A stretch of 64,000 bases of DNA from Desulfobacteraceae bacterium Eth-SRB2 (GCA_004193595.1 RPGQ01000015.1:156323-220322), one strand, 5' to 3'. Positions 1 to 13,916 are shown, counted from the first letter of the stretch. Notes: generated by a model from the letters alone, not told the origin. A program made the numbers and translations.

Positions 1-571
1 TCGCCATACAATTTAAAAGTACCATTCGAACTTCACCGGAGGGAAGCTTTATCAGGGCATACCGATCTTCCTTTGCCATCAACTGAGCAAATGTCCCGGC
101 GCTCCTGACAATCTGGCCACCTTTCCCGATATGCAATTCGATGTTATGAATATGCGTTCCCAGTGGGATATTTTTCAACATCAGCGTATTCCCGGGCTTA
201 ATATCTGCTTCAGGTCCTGAAATTACAGTATCACCGACCTTAAGATTAATCGGAGCCAGGATGTACCGCTTTTCACCATCCGCATAATGCAACAGAGCAA
301 TTCTCGCAGACCGATTCGGATCATATTCTATGGTGGCAACCCTTGCAGGGATTCCTGTCTTATCTCTTTTAAAATCGACAATCCTGTAATACCGCTTACT
401 TCCCCCCCCACGATGCCTGCAGGTAATACGACCATTGACATTACGGCCGCCTTTCTTCTTAATCACCCTTAGCAGGCTTTTTTCAGGGGTAGTACTTGTA
501 ATCTCACCAAACGTTGAATATGATTGAGACCGCCTCCCGGGAGAGGTCGGTTTTACTTTTTTTACACCCAT
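1..571 (-). CDS. rplB: 50S ribosomal protein L2 (partial, C-terminus beyond the window)
   Basis: This is the N-terminal part (about 190 residues) of large-subunit protein L2, which binds 23S rRNA and is needed for subunit association and peptidyl transfer. The reading frame starts at the ATG complementary to 569-571 and runs off the left edge of the window, so the C-terminal half is not seen here. The recognisable L2 blocks are the basic start [12 protein letters not shown], the [12 protein letters not shown] segment and the GTHIHNIE block. It lies 11 bp downstream of rplW in the S10 operon order. A noisy inverted copy of the same gene, extending through the missing C-terminus into rpsS, is found at 2727-3647. 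Confidence 0.95.
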   Translation of the reverse strand, partial: MGVKKVKPTSPGRRSQSYSTFGEITSTTPEKSLLRVIKKKGGRNVNGRITCRHRGGGSKRYYRIVDFKRDKTGIPARVATIEYDPNRSARIALLHYADGEKRYILAPINLKVGDTVISGPEADIKPGNTLMLKNIPLGTHIHNIELHIGKGGQIVRSAGTFAQLMAKEDRYALIKLPSGEVRMVLLNCMA

Positions 572-582
572 TATATGCCTCT

Positions 583-870
583 TTAAGCTCCTTCAAAAAA
601 ATCTATACGTTCACCAGGCATCAATTTAACGACCGCTTTCTTCCAGTTCCGGCGTTTTCCCACAATCCGGCCTCGTTGTTTGGTCTTGCCCTTAACCTGC
701 ATTGTTCTCACAGTAGCAACATTTACATTAAAAATATTTTCGATAGCCCGTTTAATTTCAACCCGGTTCGCCTTACGGTCCACCTCGAATGACATCTGGT
801 TGTAATCCTCTTTTTGAATACTGGTCTTTTCAGTAATCAAGGGCCGCTTAACAATATCATACGGATTCAT
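583..870 (-). CDS. rplW: 50S ribosomal protein L23
   Basis: This 95-residue protein is L23, which binds 23S rRNA domain III at the polypeptide exit and serves as a docking site for trigger factor and SRP. The typical opening ([16 protein letters not shown]) and the C-terminal [12 protein letters not shown] block are present, and the length is normal for bacteria. Its start codon overlaps the end of rplD by 4 nt, consistent with translational coupling within the S10 operon. Confidence 0.97.
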   Translation of the reverse strand: MNPYDIVKRPLITEKTSIQKEDYNQMSFEVDRKANRVEIKRAIENIFNVNVATVRTMQVKGKTKQRGRIVGKRRNWKKAVVKLMPGERIDFFEGA

Positions 871-1490
871 TCGAGCAGTCTCCCTTCAATGCTCTTTATC
901 GAAGACTCAAGCAAAACTATATTCTTGTATTTAAGAATGTCATATACGTTCAACCCTTCGACTCTCAATATCTTTATTTGGGGAACGTTCCTGGATGAAA
1001 GTTCCAGGTTTTCATTCTTTTTTTCGGTTATAATTAATGCATTTTTCGTGTTTAATGCATTCATAACCTTAACAAATTCCCTGGTCTTAATTTTATCCAG
1101 TTCAAACTCGTTAAGAACAAAAAGTTTTTCTTCCTTCAATTTACTGCTTAAGGCCATTTTAAGGGCCAGCCTTCTGACTTTTTTGGGAACCTTGTATGCA
1201 TAGGATCGGGGATCAGGACCAAAAGTAGAGCCGCCACCTCTTAAAAGTGGTGATTTAATATTCCCTCTACGAGCACGTCCGGTTCCCTTCTGTCTAAAAA
1301 GTTTCCTGCCGCTACCTTTGACATCACTTCGATGTTTTACGGCCGCAGTACCGGAACGTCTTCTTGCAAGTTGCATGGTCACAACTTCATGCAATACACT
1401 CCCTTTAACGGGTATATTGAATATGGTGTCCACAAGATCAATTTGTGAAACCTTTTGAGCTTTACTATTTATTACGTTTACAACAGCCAT
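867..1490 (-). CDS. rplD: 50S ribosomal protein L4
   Basis: This 207-residue protein is L4, a primary 23S rRNA binder whose extended loop lines the exit tunnel. The basic tunnel loop is visible at about residues 45-95 ([20 protein letters not shown], then [12 protein letters not shown] and GGGSTFGP). It lies between rplC and rplW with almost no spacing. In E. coli L4 also represses its own operon, but no leader structure for that could be recognised here. Confidence 0.97.
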   Translation of the reverse strand: MAVVNVINSKAQKVSQIDLVDTIFNIPVKGSVLHEVVTMQLARRRSGTAAVKHRSDVKGSGRKLFRQKGTGRARRGNIKSPLLRGGGSTFGPDPRSYAYKVPKKVRRLALKMALSSKLKEEKLFVLNEFELDKIKTREFVKVMNALNTKNALIITEKKNENLELSSRNVPQIKILRVEGLNVYDILKYKNIVLLESSIKSIEGRLLE

Positions 1491-1508
1491 AACACCGTCT
1501 CAGAAATT

Positions 1509-2141
1509 TTATTTTGCAAATTTGGGTTTTTTGATTTCAACCAAACCATACCCGGAACCCGGAACAGCACCTTTTATCAGCATAAGATTTTGTTCCGGCC
1601 TGATATCGACAATTTCCAGATTTCTAACTGTTCTACGGGTGTTCCCATACTGGCCGGGCATTTTCTTGCCTTTGATGACTTTTGCAGGCCAGGCACTGCA
1701 ACCGATGGACCCGGGGATTCTATGGCTGTGACTCCCATGTGTTTTCTTGCCGCCATGAAATCCGTGTCGTTTAATCACACCGGAAAAACCCCGTCCTTTG
1801 GTCGTACCGGTAACATCAATACGTTCCCCGATAGTGAATAAATCCAGACTTACTGTCTGGCCAAGTTTGTATTCACCGGGATCATCCACGGGGACTTCAC
1901 GCAGGAATTGAAAACATCCTGCCCCGCTTTTTTTAAGATGTCCCTGCATGGGTTTATTCATACGAGATTTTTTTCTCTCGCCAAAACCCAATTGGATTGC
2001 ATTATATCCATCAGAAGACATCGCTTTTATCTGGGTAACCACACACGGACCGACTTTCACCACCGTTACCGGTATGTATTTACCCTCAGCGGTAAACAGT
2101 GCTGTCATTCCCAATTTTTTACCGATCAGTGCTCGACTCAT
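1509..2141 (-). CDS. rplC: 50S ribosomal protein L3
   Basis: L3 is an early-assembly 23S rRNA binder with a loop that reaches towards the peptidyl transferase centre. The start is taken at the ATG giving MSRALIGKKLGMTALF, which matches the family N-terminus. An upstream in-frame ATG at 2189 would add 16 residues unlike L3. The conserved loop region GGKKTHGSHSHRIPGSIGCS is clear, and the length of 210 residues is normal. It is followed by rplD 18 bp downstream. Confidence 0.96.
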   Translation of the reverse strand: MSRALIGKKLGMTALFTAEGKYIPVTVVKVGPCVVTQIKAMSSDGYNAIQLGFGERKKSRMNKPMQGHLKKSGAGCFQFLREVPVDDPGEYKLGQTVSLDLFTIGERIDVTGTTKGRGFSGVIKRHGFHGGKKTHGSHSHRIPGSIGCSAWPAKVIKGKKMPGQYGNTRRTVRNLEIVDIRPEQNLMLIKGAVPGSGYGLVEIKKPKFAK

Positions 2142-2275
2142 TACTTTCTTTCTATCCTTTTTGATGAATTCATAAAAAATAGAATCCATATGCTTTTATC
2201 AATCTTTTTTGGCTATCACCCCATACGTCTTAAAAAGTTCTATACCGCTATATAGTAAGATGAACAAAATTCATA

Positions 2276-2581
2276 CTACAATTTTATCTCTACATCTACA
2301 CCCGGAGAAAGATCTAGTTTCATCAAAGCATCAACGGTTTGCTGAGTCGGCTCAAGAATATCCAGAAGCCGTTTATGTGTTCTTATTTCAAACTGTTCTC
2401 TAGACTTTTTGTCAACATGGGGAGATCGCAGAACACAATACTTGTTGATCTTTGTCGGAAGAGGTATCGGCCCGACAATTTTTGCTCCTGTTTTATTGGC
2501 CGTATCTACAATGTCTCCTACGGATTGATCCAGAAGCTTATGATCATATGCCTTGAGCCTGATCCTGATTTTAGTATTCAT
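2276..2581 (-). CDS. rpsJ: 30S ribosomal protein S10 (NusE)
   Basis: S10 (101 residues from [14 protein letters not shown]) is a 30S head protein and, as NusE, a partner of NusG and NusB in antitermination. The family core is visible, including [20 protein letters not shown] and DSREQFE-like residues ([15 protein letters not shown]). An ATG six bases upstream (2587) is an alternative start. An open frame continues upstream but enters the 3' end of tuf in another frame and is not part of rpsJ. It is the first gene of the S10 operon, 23 bp after the tuf stop codon. Confidence 0.95.
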   Translation of the reverse strand: MNTKIRIRLKAYDHKLLDQSVGDIVDTANKTGAKIVGPIPLPTKINKYCVLRSPHVDKKSREQFEIRTHKRLLDILEPTQQTVDALMKLDLSPGVDVEIKL

Positions 2582-2604
2582 TATCATTATGTTAATCTTT
2601 CTCT

Positions 2605-3776
<1,172 letters not shown>

Positions 3777-3799
3777 TTAGAGCGAGTTAACAATAAAGT

Positions 3800-4273
<474 letters not shown>

Positions 4274-4362
4274 TTACACCATTTATTGCTATTTGTTATT
4301 CATTTTCATGTCACGAGATTCAGGCACGGTGAATCTTACATCATGTATCTTGTACCATTTTT

Positions 4363-4734
4363 CTACCTGGGCTTTTTCGAACCGTATTTTGATCTGCCCT
4401 GTTTTCGATCCTCGACCCCAAGTGTATCCAGAGTGCCTCTGACAATATGGTACCTTACACCCGGCAGGTCCTTAATCCGTCCACCACGAACAAGAACAAC
4501 CGAATGTTCCTGGAGATTATGCCCGATACCGGGAATATATGCAGTAACTTCTATCCCGGTGGTTAGTCTGACTCTGGCAACTTTCCGCAAGGCGGAATTG
4601 GGTTTTTTGGGTGTTGAAGTATAAACCCGTGTACAGACTCCTCTTTTCTGGGGAGCACCCTTTAGAGCCGGAGTATTTGTCTTTTTCTTTATTCGCTTTC
4701 TTCCCTTTCTTACTAACTGATTAATGGTCGGCAT
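4363..4734 (-). CDS. rpsL: 30S ribosomal protein S12
   Basis: S12 (123 residues) is the decoding-centre protein in which streptomycin-resistance mutations arise. The conserved segments [17 protein letters not shown] and [16 protein letters not shown] are present, with the usual lysine at the PKKPNSA motif, so the sequence looks wild type. It follows rpoC after about 150 bp and precedes rpsG. Confidence 0.97.
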   Translation of the reverse strand: MPTINQLVRKGRKRIKKKTNTPALKGAPQKRGVCTRVYTSTPKKPNSALRKVARVRLTTGIEVTAYIPGIGHNLQEHSVVLVRGGRIKDLPGVRYHIVRGTLDTLGVEDRKQGRSKYGSKKPR

Positions 4735-4750
4735 TTTCTCCCTTAAATCC

Positions 4751-4793
4751 TTTTATATTCGTAGTTAGGGCGTCTTTTATATTCGTAGTTAGG
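4751..4793. repeat. Two direct repeats in the rpoC-rpsL spacer
   Basis: The 19-base string TTTTATATTCGTAGTTAGG occurs twice in a row (4751-4769 and 4775-4793) just upstream of rpsL on the coding (minus) side. It could be an operator or part of the rpsL leader, or simply a small tandem duplication. No known site was recognised. Confidence 0.6.
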
Positions 4794-4882
4794 ATGTATC
4801 GACAAAATGATAATTTTTATACGTGTATCAATAGATTGTCAAGTCTTTTATATAAAAACAATCCATTATTTCCAAACAAATC

Positions 4883-7800
4883 TTAACCGGCTGTAACCTT
4901 AACATCCCTGTATTTATAAAGGCCGGTTCCCGCAGGAATGATTCTTCCCATAATAACGTTCTCTTTAAGCCCCTGAAGATAGTCTTCCTTGCCGGCAATG
5001 CTGGCATTTGTAAGGACTTTGGTCGTCTCCTGAAATGAAGCGGCAGATATAAAGCTTTCCGTGGAAAGTGATGCCTTGGTAATCCCCAGTATAAGATGGT
5101 CGGCAACGGCGGGCTTCTTTCCTTTTTCAATTACTTCCCGGTTAACTTCTCCAAAGAACTTTCTATCAACCTGATCTTCAATAATAAAATCGGTATCACC
5201 GGGGTCAAGGACTTTAACACGCCGCATCATTTGCCGTACAATAACCTCAATATGCTTGTCATTTATCCGGACGCCTTGTAAGCGGTAAACTTCCTGGACT
5301 TCGTCAACAAGATAGCGTGCCAATGCAATTTCACCCTTGATATTCAATATGTCTTGAGGAATAGCCGAACCGCTTATCAGTGCCTCCCCCGCTCTGATAT
5401 AATCCCCTTCATAAACGTTTATATGTTTGCCTCGTGAAATCAGATATTCTTTTTTTTCACCAACATCTACAGGTGTAATGGTAACTTTCTGCTTACCTTT
5501 TTTCGTGGCCTTGCCTATCGAAACATACCCGTTGATTTCACTCAACAGTGCGGTTTCTTTTGGCTTTCTGACCTCAAAGAGTTCAGCCACCCTGGGAAGA
5601 CCGCCGGTAATATCCTTGGTCTTGGTTGTTGCTCTGGGGAGTTTTGTGATCACATCGCCCGCCTTAACCTCATCTCCTTCTTCAACCAGCAAAATAGCAT
5701 CTGTCGGCAGCAAATATCTCGCCATCCCCAGGTTTCCCGGCAGGCTGACTGTTTTTCCATCCGGGTCTTTGATTGAAATCCTTGGACGTTCCTCTCCACT
5801 TTTGGATTCGATGATTGTACGACTGGATTTACCGGTAACCGGGTCAACCTTCTCCTGCATGGTCTTTCCGGATATGACATCCCCAAATTTGACGGTTCCG
5901 TCAACTTCTGTAATAATGGGTGTTGTAAAGGGATCCCAGGTTACCAACAGGTCTCCGACCTTAACTTTTTCACCGTCTTTTACCTCAATATGGGCGCCAT
6001 AAATGATAGGAAACTTTTCTCTCTCGCGTCCGGTATCGCTAACAATGGCGATTTCACCCCCCCGCCGGTTCATAACTACAAATATATTTCCCTCTTTTTC
6101 CACCACATTAAGATTGACAAATTTAACCTTACCTTCGGCCCGGGCTCTGATATCGGCCTGCTCAACCCTGCGGCTGGCCGTTCCTCCAATGTGGAATGTG
6201 CGCATGGTCAGCTGGGTTCCGGGCTCACCGATTGACTGAGCCGCAAGAATTCCGACCGCCTGACCGATTTCGACCTTGTCTCCGTGGGAAAGGTCCCGGC
6301 CATAACACTTTGCACACACACCATGAAGGCTCTTGCATGTCAGAACCGACCTTATTTTCACACTGGCAATTCCTGCATCTTCAACAGCCGTTACAGCGTC
6401 TTCGTCCAGGTCTTCTCCATTTTTTATAATCACTTCATCTGTAAACGGGTCATGGATATCCTCTGCGGCAACACGCCCTAAAATACGTTCTTCGATACGC
6501 TGAATCACTTCGCCGCCTTCCATCAAAGATTCAACCTCAACACCCAGAATGGTTCCGCAATCTTCTTCCATAACAATACAATCCTGGGCAACATCGGCAA
6601 GCCGTCGGGTAAGATACCCCGAGTTAGCGGTTTTTAAAGCCGTATCCGCAAGACCCTTCCGGGCACCGTGAGTGGAAATGAAATATTGAAGCACGGAAAG
6701 GCCTTCCCTGAAATTGGCACTGATGGGCGTTTCAATGATTTCACCCGATGGTTTGGCCATCAGTCCTCGCATCCCTGCAAGCTGACGCATCTGATCTTTG
6801 CTCCCCCTGGCCCCGGAATCTGCCATCATGAAAATTGGGTTAAAACTTTCTTCAATAACAGGCTTTCCGTTTTCATCCAGAACAGCATTTCCATCAAGGT
6901 CGATTGCAGGAGCCATTCGCATGGATTTCATCATCTCATCAGCCACATCGTCAGTTGCTTTTGCCCATATATCGACAACTTTGTTATATTTTTCACCCTG
7001 TGTGATAAGACCCTCGATGTATTGATGGCCGATCTTTTCAACCTGATTCTCGGCATTTTCCAAAATATCCCATTTGGCAGACGGTATGATCATGGCATCA
7101 ATGGAAATGGAAAGCCCGCCCAGGGTTGAATATTGGTAACCGATATCTTTCAATCTGTCGGAAAGAATAACCGTAGCCTTTGGTCCCAGATTCCGGTATG
7201 CATAATTCACAAGCCCACTCAGCGTCTTTTTATCCCTGACGTTGTTTACCATAGGAAAAGGTATCTCCGGACGTTTTTTAATCACCTGAAAAATATGATA
7301 CGCTTGGTCTGCAAAGATAACTCCGCTTATTTCCTTTTCTTCCTGGGCAAAGACTTTTTTAGCGTCTTCATCTGAAACGCTGAACATCCGCTTGAATTCG
7401 TCTTTTCTGAACAGACCGACAAGCCCTTGATTATCCCTTTCAGGGCCTTTTGAATATTGGGCGACCATTTCAGTAAAGTCCGCACCGGCCTGCAGCTTTC
7501 CTAAAACGGTCCCGGCCTCTTCTTCATCAAAAACCTTGATATGGCGTATCATCATGATGTTATCTTTGGGAATAATTTCCCACAACAGGATACGCCCCAC
7601 GGTCGTATTAAACCTTTCTCCCTCCATGCGAACGATAATTCTGGCATGAAGATCAACGGCCTTTGCATCGTATGCGCATCGAACTTCTTCAGGATTTGTA
7701 AATATTTTACCTTGGCCTTTGGACCCGGAAACCCCTCTCGTCATGTAATAAATGCCAAGAACAATATCCTGACTCGGTACAATTATAGGACTCCCATTTG

Positions 7801-9280
7801 CAGGAGAAAGAATATTGTTACTGGACAGCATTAATACCCTAGCCTCTATCTGGGCCTCCACGGATAGGGGGATATGAACCGCCATCTGATCGCCGTCAAA
7901 GTCAGCATTAAATGCCGTACAGACCAGCGGATGAAGCTGCAGGGCCTTGCCTTCAATGAGAATAGGCTCAAATGCCTGAATCCCCAGCCGATGAAGCGTG
8001 GGAGCCCGGTTTAATAAAACCGGGTACTCCTTTACCACATCATCTAAGGTGTCCCAAACCTCCGGGACTTCTCTTTCCACCATCTTCTTGGCACTCTTTA
8101 CCGTGGACACGAGTCCTTTCTGCTCAAGGCGATAATATATAAACGGCTTGAACATCTCCAAAGCCATCTGTTTGGGCAGACCGCACTGATGTAGCCTGAG
8201 ATCCGGTCCTATGGTGATAACGGTACGGCCGGAATAATCGACCCTTTTGCCCAGAAGATTCTGCCGGAAACGCCCCTGTTTGCCTTTCAAAGTATCACTA
8301 AGCGATTTTAACGGTCGTTTATTCGTTCCCATAATCGCTCTGCCGTGCCGGCCGTTGTCGAAAAGAACATCCACCGACTCCTGGAGCATCCTTTTTTCAT
8401 TCCGCACAATAATGTCAGGGGCCTTTAATTCGATAAGTCGTTTTAACCGATTATTACGGTTAATAACCCTTCGATAGAGATCATTCAAATCAGACGTGGC
8501 AAATCTTCCACCTTCAAGAGGGACAAGGGGACGCAAATCCGGAGGCAAAACCGGAATAACATCCATTATCATCCAGGTCGGATCTATTCCCGACCGCCTG
8601 AATGCTTCGACAATCTTGAGCCGTTTGGACAGTTTTTGTCGCTTTGTCATAGAGCGAGTGGAACTGATATCAACCCTCAGCTCTTTATACACCGCATCGA
8701 GATCGATTTTCCCCAAAAGTTTTTTGACAGCCTCGGCCCCTATCCCGGCTTCGAATGTTGTCCCGTAAACGTCCCGTGCTTCTCGATATTTTTCCTCGGA
8801 TAGAAGTTGATTTGGGTTAAGATCCGTATCCTTGGGGTCGATCACAATGTAACTGTCAAAATAAATCACTTTTTCAAGACTTTTCAAGGTCAAATCGAGC
8901 AAATTGCCGATCTTGCTCGGAAGGCTTCTTAAAAACCATATATGGGAACACGGTGAGGCGAGTTCGATGTGCGCCATCCGTTCCCTCCGAACCTTGGATT
9001 GAATAACCTCCACACCACATTTTTCACAAATAACACCCCTGTGTTTCATCCGCTTGTACTTGCCGCAGTTGCATTCGTAGTCCTTTGTGGGACCGAATAT
9101 CTTGGCACAAAAAAGACCGTCACGTTCGGGTTTAAAGGTCCGATAATTGATAGTTTCCGGTTTCTTAATCTCCCCGTGGGACCATTTTAAAATCTGCTCG
9201 GGAGATGCAAGGGAAATTTTAACCCCGGAATAAAGTCTTGGATCGGTTGGTTTCGTAAAAAAATCATATATGGTTTCCAT
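4883..9280 (-). CDS. rpoC: DNA-directed RNA polymerase subunit beta-prime with inserted parvulin-like domain
   Basis: This 1465-residue protein is the catalytic largest subunit of RNA polymerase. The N-terminal zinc-binding cysteines (C70, C72, C85, C88), the active-site NADFDGDQM motif (about 458-466), the bridge-helix/trigger-loop region and the second cysteine cluster ([15 protein letters not shown]) are all present. It is 4 bp from rpoB, as usual. The unusual part is residues 574-672. After [15 protein letters not shown] the chain leaves the family pattern for about 100 residues that resemble a PpiC/parvulin domain, then rejoins it at IPFPMVNNV. Frame and codon use are continuous across the insert, so it looks like a true part of the protein. 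Confidence 0.97.
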   Translation of the reverse strand: METIYDFFTKPTDPRLYSGVKISLASPEQILKWSHGEIKKPETINYRTFKPERDGLFCAKIFGPTKDYECNCGKYKRMKHRGVICEKCGVEVIQSKVRRERMAHIELASPCSHIWFLRSLPSKIGNLLDLTLKSLEKVIYFDSYIVIDPKDTDLNPNQLLSEEKYREARDVYGTTFEAGIGAEAVKKLLGKIDLDAVYKELRVDISSTRSMTKRQKLSKRLKIVEAFRRSGIDPTWMIMDVIPVLPPDLRPLVPLEGGRFATSDLNDLYRRVINRNNRLKRLIELKAPDIIVRNEKRMLQESVDVLFDNGRHGRAIMGTNKRPLKSLSDTLKGKQGRFRQNLLGKRVDYSGRTVITIGPDLRLHQCGLPKQMALEMFKPFIYYRLEQKGLVSTVKSAKKMVEREVPEVWDTLDDVVKEYPVLLNRAPTLHRLGIQAFEPILIEGKALQLHPLVCTAFNADFDGDQMAVHIPLSVEAQIEARVLMLSSNNILSPANGSPIIVPSQDIVLGIYYMTRGVSGSKGQGKIFTNPEEVRCAYDAKAVDLHARIIVRMEGERFNTTVGRILLWEIIPKDNIMMIRHIKVFDEEEAGTVLGKLQAGADFTEMVAQYSKGPERDNQGLVGLFRKDEFKRMFSVSDEDAKKVFAQEEKEISGVIFADQAYHIFQVIKKRPEIPFPMVNNVRDKKTLSGLVNYAYRNLGPKATVILSDRLKDIGYQYSTLGGLSISIDAMIIPSAKWDILENAENQVEKIGHQYIEGLITQGEKYNKVVDIWAKATDDVADEMMKSMRMAPAIDLDGNAVLDENGKPVIEESFNPIFMMADSGARGSKDQMRQLAGMRGLMAKPSGEIIETPISANFREGLSVLQYFISTHGARKGLADTALKTANSGYLTRRLADVAQDCIVMEEDCGTILGVEVESLMEGGEVIQRIEERILGRVAAEDIHDPFTDEVIIKNGEDLDEDAVTAVEDAGIASVKIRSVLTCKSLHGVCAKCYGRDLSHGDKVEIGQAVGILAAQSIGEPGTQLTMRTFHIGGTASRRVEQADIRARAEGKVKFVNLNVVEKEGNIFVVMNRRGGEIAIVSDTGREREKFPIIYGAHIEVKDGEKVKVGDLLVTWDPFTTPIITEVDGTVKFGDVISGKTMQEKVDPVTGKSSRTIIESKSGEERPRISIKDPDGKTVSLPGNLGMARYLLPTDAILLVEEGDEVKAGDVITKLPRATTKTKDITGGLPRVAELFEVRKPKETALLSEINGYVSIGKATKKGKQKVTITPVDVGEKKEYLISRGKHINVYEGDYIRAGEALISGSAIPQDILNIKGEIALARYLVDEVQEVYRLQGVRINDKHIEVIVRQMMRRVKVLDPGDTDFIIEDQVDRKFFGEVNREVIEKGKKPAVADHLILGITKASLSTESFISAASFQETTKVLTNASIAGKEDYLQGLKENVIMGRIIPAGTGLYKYRDVKVTAG
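7265..7561 (-). other. Parvulin (PpiC)-like domain inserted in RpoC
   Basis: RpoC residues about 574-672 show the parvulin layout. They begin with [20 protein letters not shown] (the RHI.. strand and EEA helix), then [15 protein letters not shown] (family pattern GADFxxLAxxYS), [12 protein letters not shown] (family GGDLGWF), [20 protein letters not shown] (family GEISxPVxTxxGYHIIxV) and KKRP. Both family histidines (H580, H662) are kept. Parvulins isomerise X-Pro bonds or act as chaperones. Activity here is unknown. The position corresponds to the region of E. coli beta-prime around the IVPKGLPYS segment near the secondary channel. Confidence 0.78.
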
Positions 9281-9283
9281 TGA

Positions 9284-12200
9284 TTATTCCCCCTCCATAA
9301 GGGTTATATCCAAACCCAAACTCTTCAATTCTTTTGTCAGGACCTTGAATGACTCGGGCAAGCCCGGGTCTAATGTATTCTGACCTTTTACAATCTTTTC
9401 ATACATACGAGTCCGACCTGCCATGTCATCCGACTTTACGGTTAAGAACTCTTGAAGAGCATTCGCCGCTCCATAAGCCTCCATTGCCCAGACTTCCATT
9501 TCACCCAGACGCTGACCTCCGAACTGGGCCTTTCCGCCAAGCGGCTGCTGCGTCACCAGTGAATATGGACCAATAGACCGGGCGTGAATCTTATCATCGA
9601 CGAGGTGATGGAGTTTCAACACATACATCGTACCCACGGTAATTTTTTCTTTAAAAGCCTCTCCGGTACGCCCGTCGTACAAGGTGGCCTGAGCAGCTGT
9701 GGGAAGCCCGGCCTCGGCGAGAAGAGACTTGATCTCATCCTCTTTAGCACCATCAAAAACCGGTGTGGCCATGTGAACACCGTCTTTATAATTTTCGGCA
9801 TATTCGTACAGGTCTTCATCATCAAAGCCGTCTATCATCTCCTGGGCCGACGGTTCAGAAAATATTCGTTTCAGTTTCTCTCGAATGAGATCAATTCTTT
9901 TTTGTTTCAGAAGACTGTTAAGCTGATCGCCGAGGCCCTTGGCAGCCCAACCCAAATGAATTTCCAGAACCTGCCCCACATTCATCCTGGAAGGAACTCC
10001 AAGGGGATTTAAGATCATATCAACCTGGGTTCCGTCTTTAAAATAGGGAAGGTCTTCTTGTGGAAGAATTCTCGACACCACCCCCTTGTTACCATGTCGG
10101 CCTGCCATTTTATCACCCACGGACAGCGTGCGCTTCATGGCCACGTAAACCTTAACCATTTTGATTACGCCGGGAGGAAGGTCATCCCCTTTCTCGTACC
10201 TGGCGATATTTTTTTCAAAAGACTTTCTGCAAAGTTCGCATTGGTTTCTATATCCCTCAAGAATATCATGGACCTGTTCGGTCAGTTCGGAGCTTTTAAG
10301 TTCAATCCCTTCGATCTGCGCTATGGGTATCTGGGCCAGAATCTCGGTATCTATCTTGCTCCCTTTTGCAATCAGAGCCTTCTTGCCTTTTTTCAGGGGT
10401 TTAAGACATTCCTGGCCGGCAAGCAATTCCTCAAGCCGTGTATAAACCACGTCCTTGATGACGGCAAGCTTATCATCTCTGTCTCTTTCAAGAACGGCAA
10501 TCTTTTTTTCTTCGATAAAACGGGTCCGTTCATCTTTCTCAACACCACGCCGAGAAAACACCTTTGCATCCACAACAGTTCCATGGACACCGGGCGGCAC
10601 CCGTAAAGAACTATCTTTAACATCTCCCGCTTTTTCGCCAAATATGGCCCTTAAAAGCTTTTCTTCAGGGGAAAGCTGTGTTTCACCTTTGGGCGTAATT
10701 TTTCCCACCAGAATATCTCCCGGATTAATTTCAGCGCCAAGCCTGATAATACCGCTTTCATCCAGGTCTTTTAAGGCTTCATCACCCACATTTGGAATGT
10801 CGCGGGTGATATCTTCTTTGCCCAGCTTGGTATCTCTGGCCACGACTTCAAACTCTTCAATGTGGAGAGACGTATACACGCCGTCCCGGTGAAGTCTTTC
10901 GCCCACCAGAATCGAATCTTCAAAATTATATCCGCCCCACGGCATGAATGCCGCCATTATGTTTTTGCCCAGGGCAAGTTCTCCCTTTTCCGTGGCAGGC
11001 CCGTCCGCGATAATCTCTCCGGCCTTGACTTTTTGCCCTTTTCTGACAATCGGGCGTTGATTAAAGCATGTATTCTGATTACTCCGTATAAATTTTGAAA
11101 GCTGGTAAACCGTAACAGGAATTTCTGAATTTTTATCGTCTTCGGGCTCATGTTTGATAACAATGCGAGAAGCCTCAACATCTACCACCGTGCCATCACG
11201 TTGGGCAACTACCGTAACGCCTGAATCTTTGGCCACCACACCCTCAACACCAGTCCCCACCAGAGGCGCCTGGTTTACAAGCAAAGGAACGGCCTGGCGT
11301 TGCATGTTGGATCCCATCAACGCGCGGTTTGCGTCATCATTTTCCAAAAACGGAATCAAGGATGCGGAAACACTCACCAGCTGGTTGGGAGAAATATCCA
11401 TCAACTCAATATCTTCGGACTTGACCATCATGAATTCGCCTTCTACCCGTGAGGTTACCAGTGGCTTGATAAATCTTTTATTTTCGTCAACAGGCGCATT
11501 GGCCTGGGCAATCGGATGATCCTTTTCTTCAAAGGCACTGAGAAACTTGACATCCTGCAATACAGTTGCATTTTCTACAATACTGTATGGCGTTTCAATA
11601 AATCCATATTCATTAACCCTGGCATAAGTACCCAAAGAAACAATAAGGCCGATATTGGGCCCTTCCGGTGTCTCTATGGGACAGATCCGGCCGTAATGTG
11701 ACGGATGTACATCCCTGACCTCAAAGCCGGCTCGTTCACGGGTTAATCCCCCCGGACCCAGGGCGCTTAAACGCCTCTTATGGGTAGTTTCAGAAAGCGG
11801 GTTGGTCTGATCCATGAATTGGCTGAGCTGGCTGGTCCCGAAAAATTCCTTAACAACGGCGGAAACCGGCTTTGAATTTGCAAGGTCGTGCGGCATAAGC
11901 GCATCAACTTCCTGGAGACTCATCCGTTCTTTAATGGCGCGTTCCATGCGGACCAGTCCGATACGATATTGGTTTTCCAAAAGTTCACCAACGGCACGCA
12001 CCCTTCTATTCCCGAGATGATCGATGTCATCAACAGCTCCCTGTGTATCTTTCAGCTTTACAAGGGTTTTAGCCGTAAGGAGTATATCCTCTTTTCTAAG
12101 TGTTCTTAAGTCGATGGAAGAGTTAATGCCCAGTCGAAGGTTAATCTTCATGCGGCCGACACCGGAAAGATCATAATAGGAAGATTTGAAAAACATGTGG

Positions 12201-13381
12201 TCAATAAATGCCTGGGCCACTTCCAGCGTTGCGGGGTTTCCGGGTCTAAGTCTTCGATATATCTCAATAAGGGCGTCCTCTTTTGTTTCGACCTTATCCA
12301 AAATCAGGGTTTTGTGAATGGAGTCACTACTGGTTACCCCATCGATGAGAAGCAGTTCAAATTCATTTATACCGACATCAAGCAGGGCTTGGAAAATCTC
12401 TTGGGTAAAAACTTGGTTGCATTTTACAATGGTCTCTCCACTATCAGAATCCACTATTGTTTTTGCAAATACCTTGTCAAAAATATCTTCAACACTTATG
12501 GGAATCAATTCTAAATTAGCGGATTTAAGCTTCTTGATTGCGACTTTGGTAAACACGCGTCCTTTAAGAACAATAGGCTCGCCCGTTTCAGGATCTGTAA
12601 TATCACTGCTGGCACGCTGCCCTCGCAAGGAGTCCTCATTAAACTTCTTGAATATCCGTTTGTCGCGGACAACAAATTTTTCTGTTTCATAAAAATAAGA
12701 CAAAATGTCTTCGGAACTATATCCAATCGCTTTATAAAGGATTGTAATAGGAAACTTACGCCGCCTGTCAATTCGAATATGGACAATCCCTTTGTGATCG
12801 ATCTCCATATCGATCCATGATCCGCGTACCGGAATGATCCTGGAGGTGTATATCACCTTGCCGCTGGAATGTGTCTTGCCTTTATCATGATTGAAAAATA
12901 CTCCTGAAGATCTATGGAGCTGGCTTACGACAACACGTTCGGTTCCGTTTATGATAAACGTACCATTGTCGGTCATCAAGGGAATTGTTCCAAAGTAAAT
13001 CTCCTGCTCTTTGATATCACGAATATTCGTAACTCCGGTTTCCTTATCAATATCATATACCACAAGCCTGACAGTGATTCGAACAGGAATTTCGTAGGTC
13101 ATTCCCCGGTTTATACACTCTTTAATGCCGTGCTTAACCTCGGAAAATCTATAAGATACAAATTCAAGGGAAGCACTTCCGGTAAAATCCTTTATCGGAA
13201 ATACGGACTTAAATACGGCCTGCAGACCCACGTCTTTACGTTTTTCCGGAGGAATATTCATTTGCAAAAACCGGCCGTATGATTCCCGTTGAACCGCGAT
13301 AAGATCAGGAATGTCAATGATCTTCTCTATCTTTCCGAAATTTTTCCTTTTACGCTTATTTGCCAAAATCCTTTCTGACAT
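9284..13381 (-). CDS. rpoB: DNA-directed RNA polymerase subunit beta
   Basis: This 1365-residue protein is the beta subunit of RNA polymerase. The rifampicin-binding region is visible ([19 protein letters not shown], then [13 protein letters not shown]), with the wild-type residues of the cluster. The conserved [10 protein letters not shown] and the C-terminal block ([20 protein letters not shown]) are also present. Rifampicin susceptibility is therefore expected on sequence grounds. It follows rplL after about 96 bp that include a hairpin and is followed by rpoC after 3 bp. Confidence 0.98.
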   Translation of the reverse strand: MSERILANKRKRKNFGKIEKIIDIPDLIAVQRESYGRFLQMNIPPEKRKDVGLQAVFKSVFPIKDFTGSASLEFVSYRFSEVKHGIKECINRGMTYEIPVRITVRLVVYDIDKETGVTNIRDIKEQEIYFGTIPLMTDNGTFIINGTERVVVSQLHRSSGVFFNHDKGKTHSSGKVIYTSRIIPVRGSWIDMEIDHKGIVHIRIDRRRKFPITILYKAIGYSSEDILSYFYETEKFVVRDKRIFKKFNEDSLRGQRASSDITDPETGEPIVLKGRVFTKVAIKKLKSANLELIPISVEDIFDKVFAKTIVDSDSGETIVKCNQVFTQEIFQALLDVGINEFELLLIDGVTSSDSIHKTLILDKVETKEDALIEIYRRLRPGNPATLEVAQAFIDHMFFKSSYYDLSGVGRMKINLRLGINSSIDLRTLRKEDILLTAKTLVKLKDTQGAVDDIDHLGNRRVRAVGELLENQYRIGLVRMERAIKERMSLQEVDALMPHDLANSKPVSAVVKEFFGTSQLSQFMDQTNPLSETTHKRRLSALGPGGLTRERAGFEVRDVHPSHYGRICPIETPEGPNIGLIVSLGTYARVNEYGFIETPYSIVENATVLQDVKFLSAFEEKDHPIAQANAPVDENKRFIKPLVTSRVEGEFMMVKSEDIELMDISPNQLVSVSASLIPFLENDDANRALMGSNMQRQAVPLLVNQAPLVGTGVEGVVAKDSGVTVVAQRDGTVVDVEASRIVIKHEPEDDKNSEIPVTVYQLSKFIRSNQNTCFNQRPIVRKGQKVKAGEIIADGPATEKGELALGKNIMAAFMPWGGYNFEDSILVGERLHRDGVYTSLHIEEFEVVARDTKLGKEDITRDIPNVGDEALKDLDESGIIRLGAEINPGDILVGKITPKGETQLSPEEKLLRAIFGEKAGDVKDSSLRVPPGVHGTVVDAKVFSRRGVEKDERTRFIEEKKIAVLERDRDDKLAVIKDVVYTRLEELLAGQECLKPLKKGKKALIAKGSKIDTEILAQIPIAQIEGIELKSSELTEQVHDILEGYRNQCELCRKSFEKNIARYEKGDDLPPGVIKMVKVYVAMKRTLSVGDKMAGRHGNKGVVSRILPQEDLPYFKDGTQVDMILNPLGVPSRMNVGQVLEIHLGWAAKGLGDQLNSLLKQKRIDLIREKLKRIFSEPSAQEMIDGFDDEDLYEYAENYKDGVHMATPVFDGAKEDEIKSLLAEAGLPTAAQATLYDGRTGEAFKEKITVGTMYVLKLHHLVDDKIHARSIGPYSLVTQQPLGGKAQFGGQRLGEMEVWAMEAYGAANALQEFLTVKSDDMAGRTRMYEKIVKGQNTLDPGLPESFKVLTKELKSLGLDITLMEGE

Positions 13382-13407
13382 GGCATCTCCGATATATTAT
13401 ATTTTGA

Positions 13408-13455
13408 TTATGGGTTATAGGATCAAGAGTATTTTGCCCTGTGCCCTATAACCCA
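13408..13455. repeat. Long hairpin between rplL and rpoB
   Basis: The arms ATGGGTTATAGG (about 13410-13421) and CCTATAACCCAT (about 13442-13453) are perfect inverted repeats around a loop of about 20 bases. There is no T-run behind it on the minus strand, so it is more likely an RNA-processing or attenuation structure, or a small repeat element, than a simple terminator. In other bacteria partial termination or RNase III cutting occurs at this rplL-rpoB junction. Confidence 0.6.
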
Positions 13456-13477
13456 TCGCCTATCACCTAATTATATA

Positions 13478-13861
13478 TTATTTTATTTCAACCTGAGCAC
13501 CGGCATCTTCGAGCTGGCTCTTGATTTTTTCAGCATCTTCTTTGGAAATGCCTTCCTTGACAGGCTTTGGAACTTCATCAACCAGGGTTTTGGCATCCTT
13601 TAAACCCAGACCTGTAATCGCTCTAACTTCCTTGATAACCTGGATTTTCTTATCGCCAAATGTTGTGAGAATAACGTCAAATTCGGTCTTTTCTTCCTCT
13701 TGAGCGCCAGCAGCTTCCCCGGCGACGCCAGCCGCTACAGCAACAGGAGCGGCTGCGGAAACACCGAATTTTTCTTCCATTTCCTTAATGAGTTCAGACA
13801 GTTCAAGTACCGTCATATTTGCTATAAATTCGATTACATTCTCTTTGGTAATATCCGCCAT
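13478..13861 (-). CDS. rplL: 50S ribosomal protein L7/L12
   Basis: This 127-residue protein is the stalk protein L7/L12, which recruits translational GTPases. The N-terminal dimerisation helix ([17 protein letters not shown]), the Ala/Val-rich hinge ([16 protein letters not shown]) and the C-terminal GTPase-binding domain ([34 protein letters not shown]) are in order. It lies 55 bp after rplJ. Confidence 0.98.
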   Translation of the reverse strand: MADITKENVIEFIANMTVLELSELIKEMEEKFGVSAAAPVAVAAGVAGEAAGAQEEEKTEFDVILTTFGDKKIQVIKEVRAITGLGLKDAKTLVDEVPKPVKEGISKEDAEKIKSQLEDAGAQVEIK

Positions 13862-13916
13862 TTTGTTGTTCCTCCATAATAACTTTCAATTTATGTTTTT
13901 TTATTTGTATCGAAGG

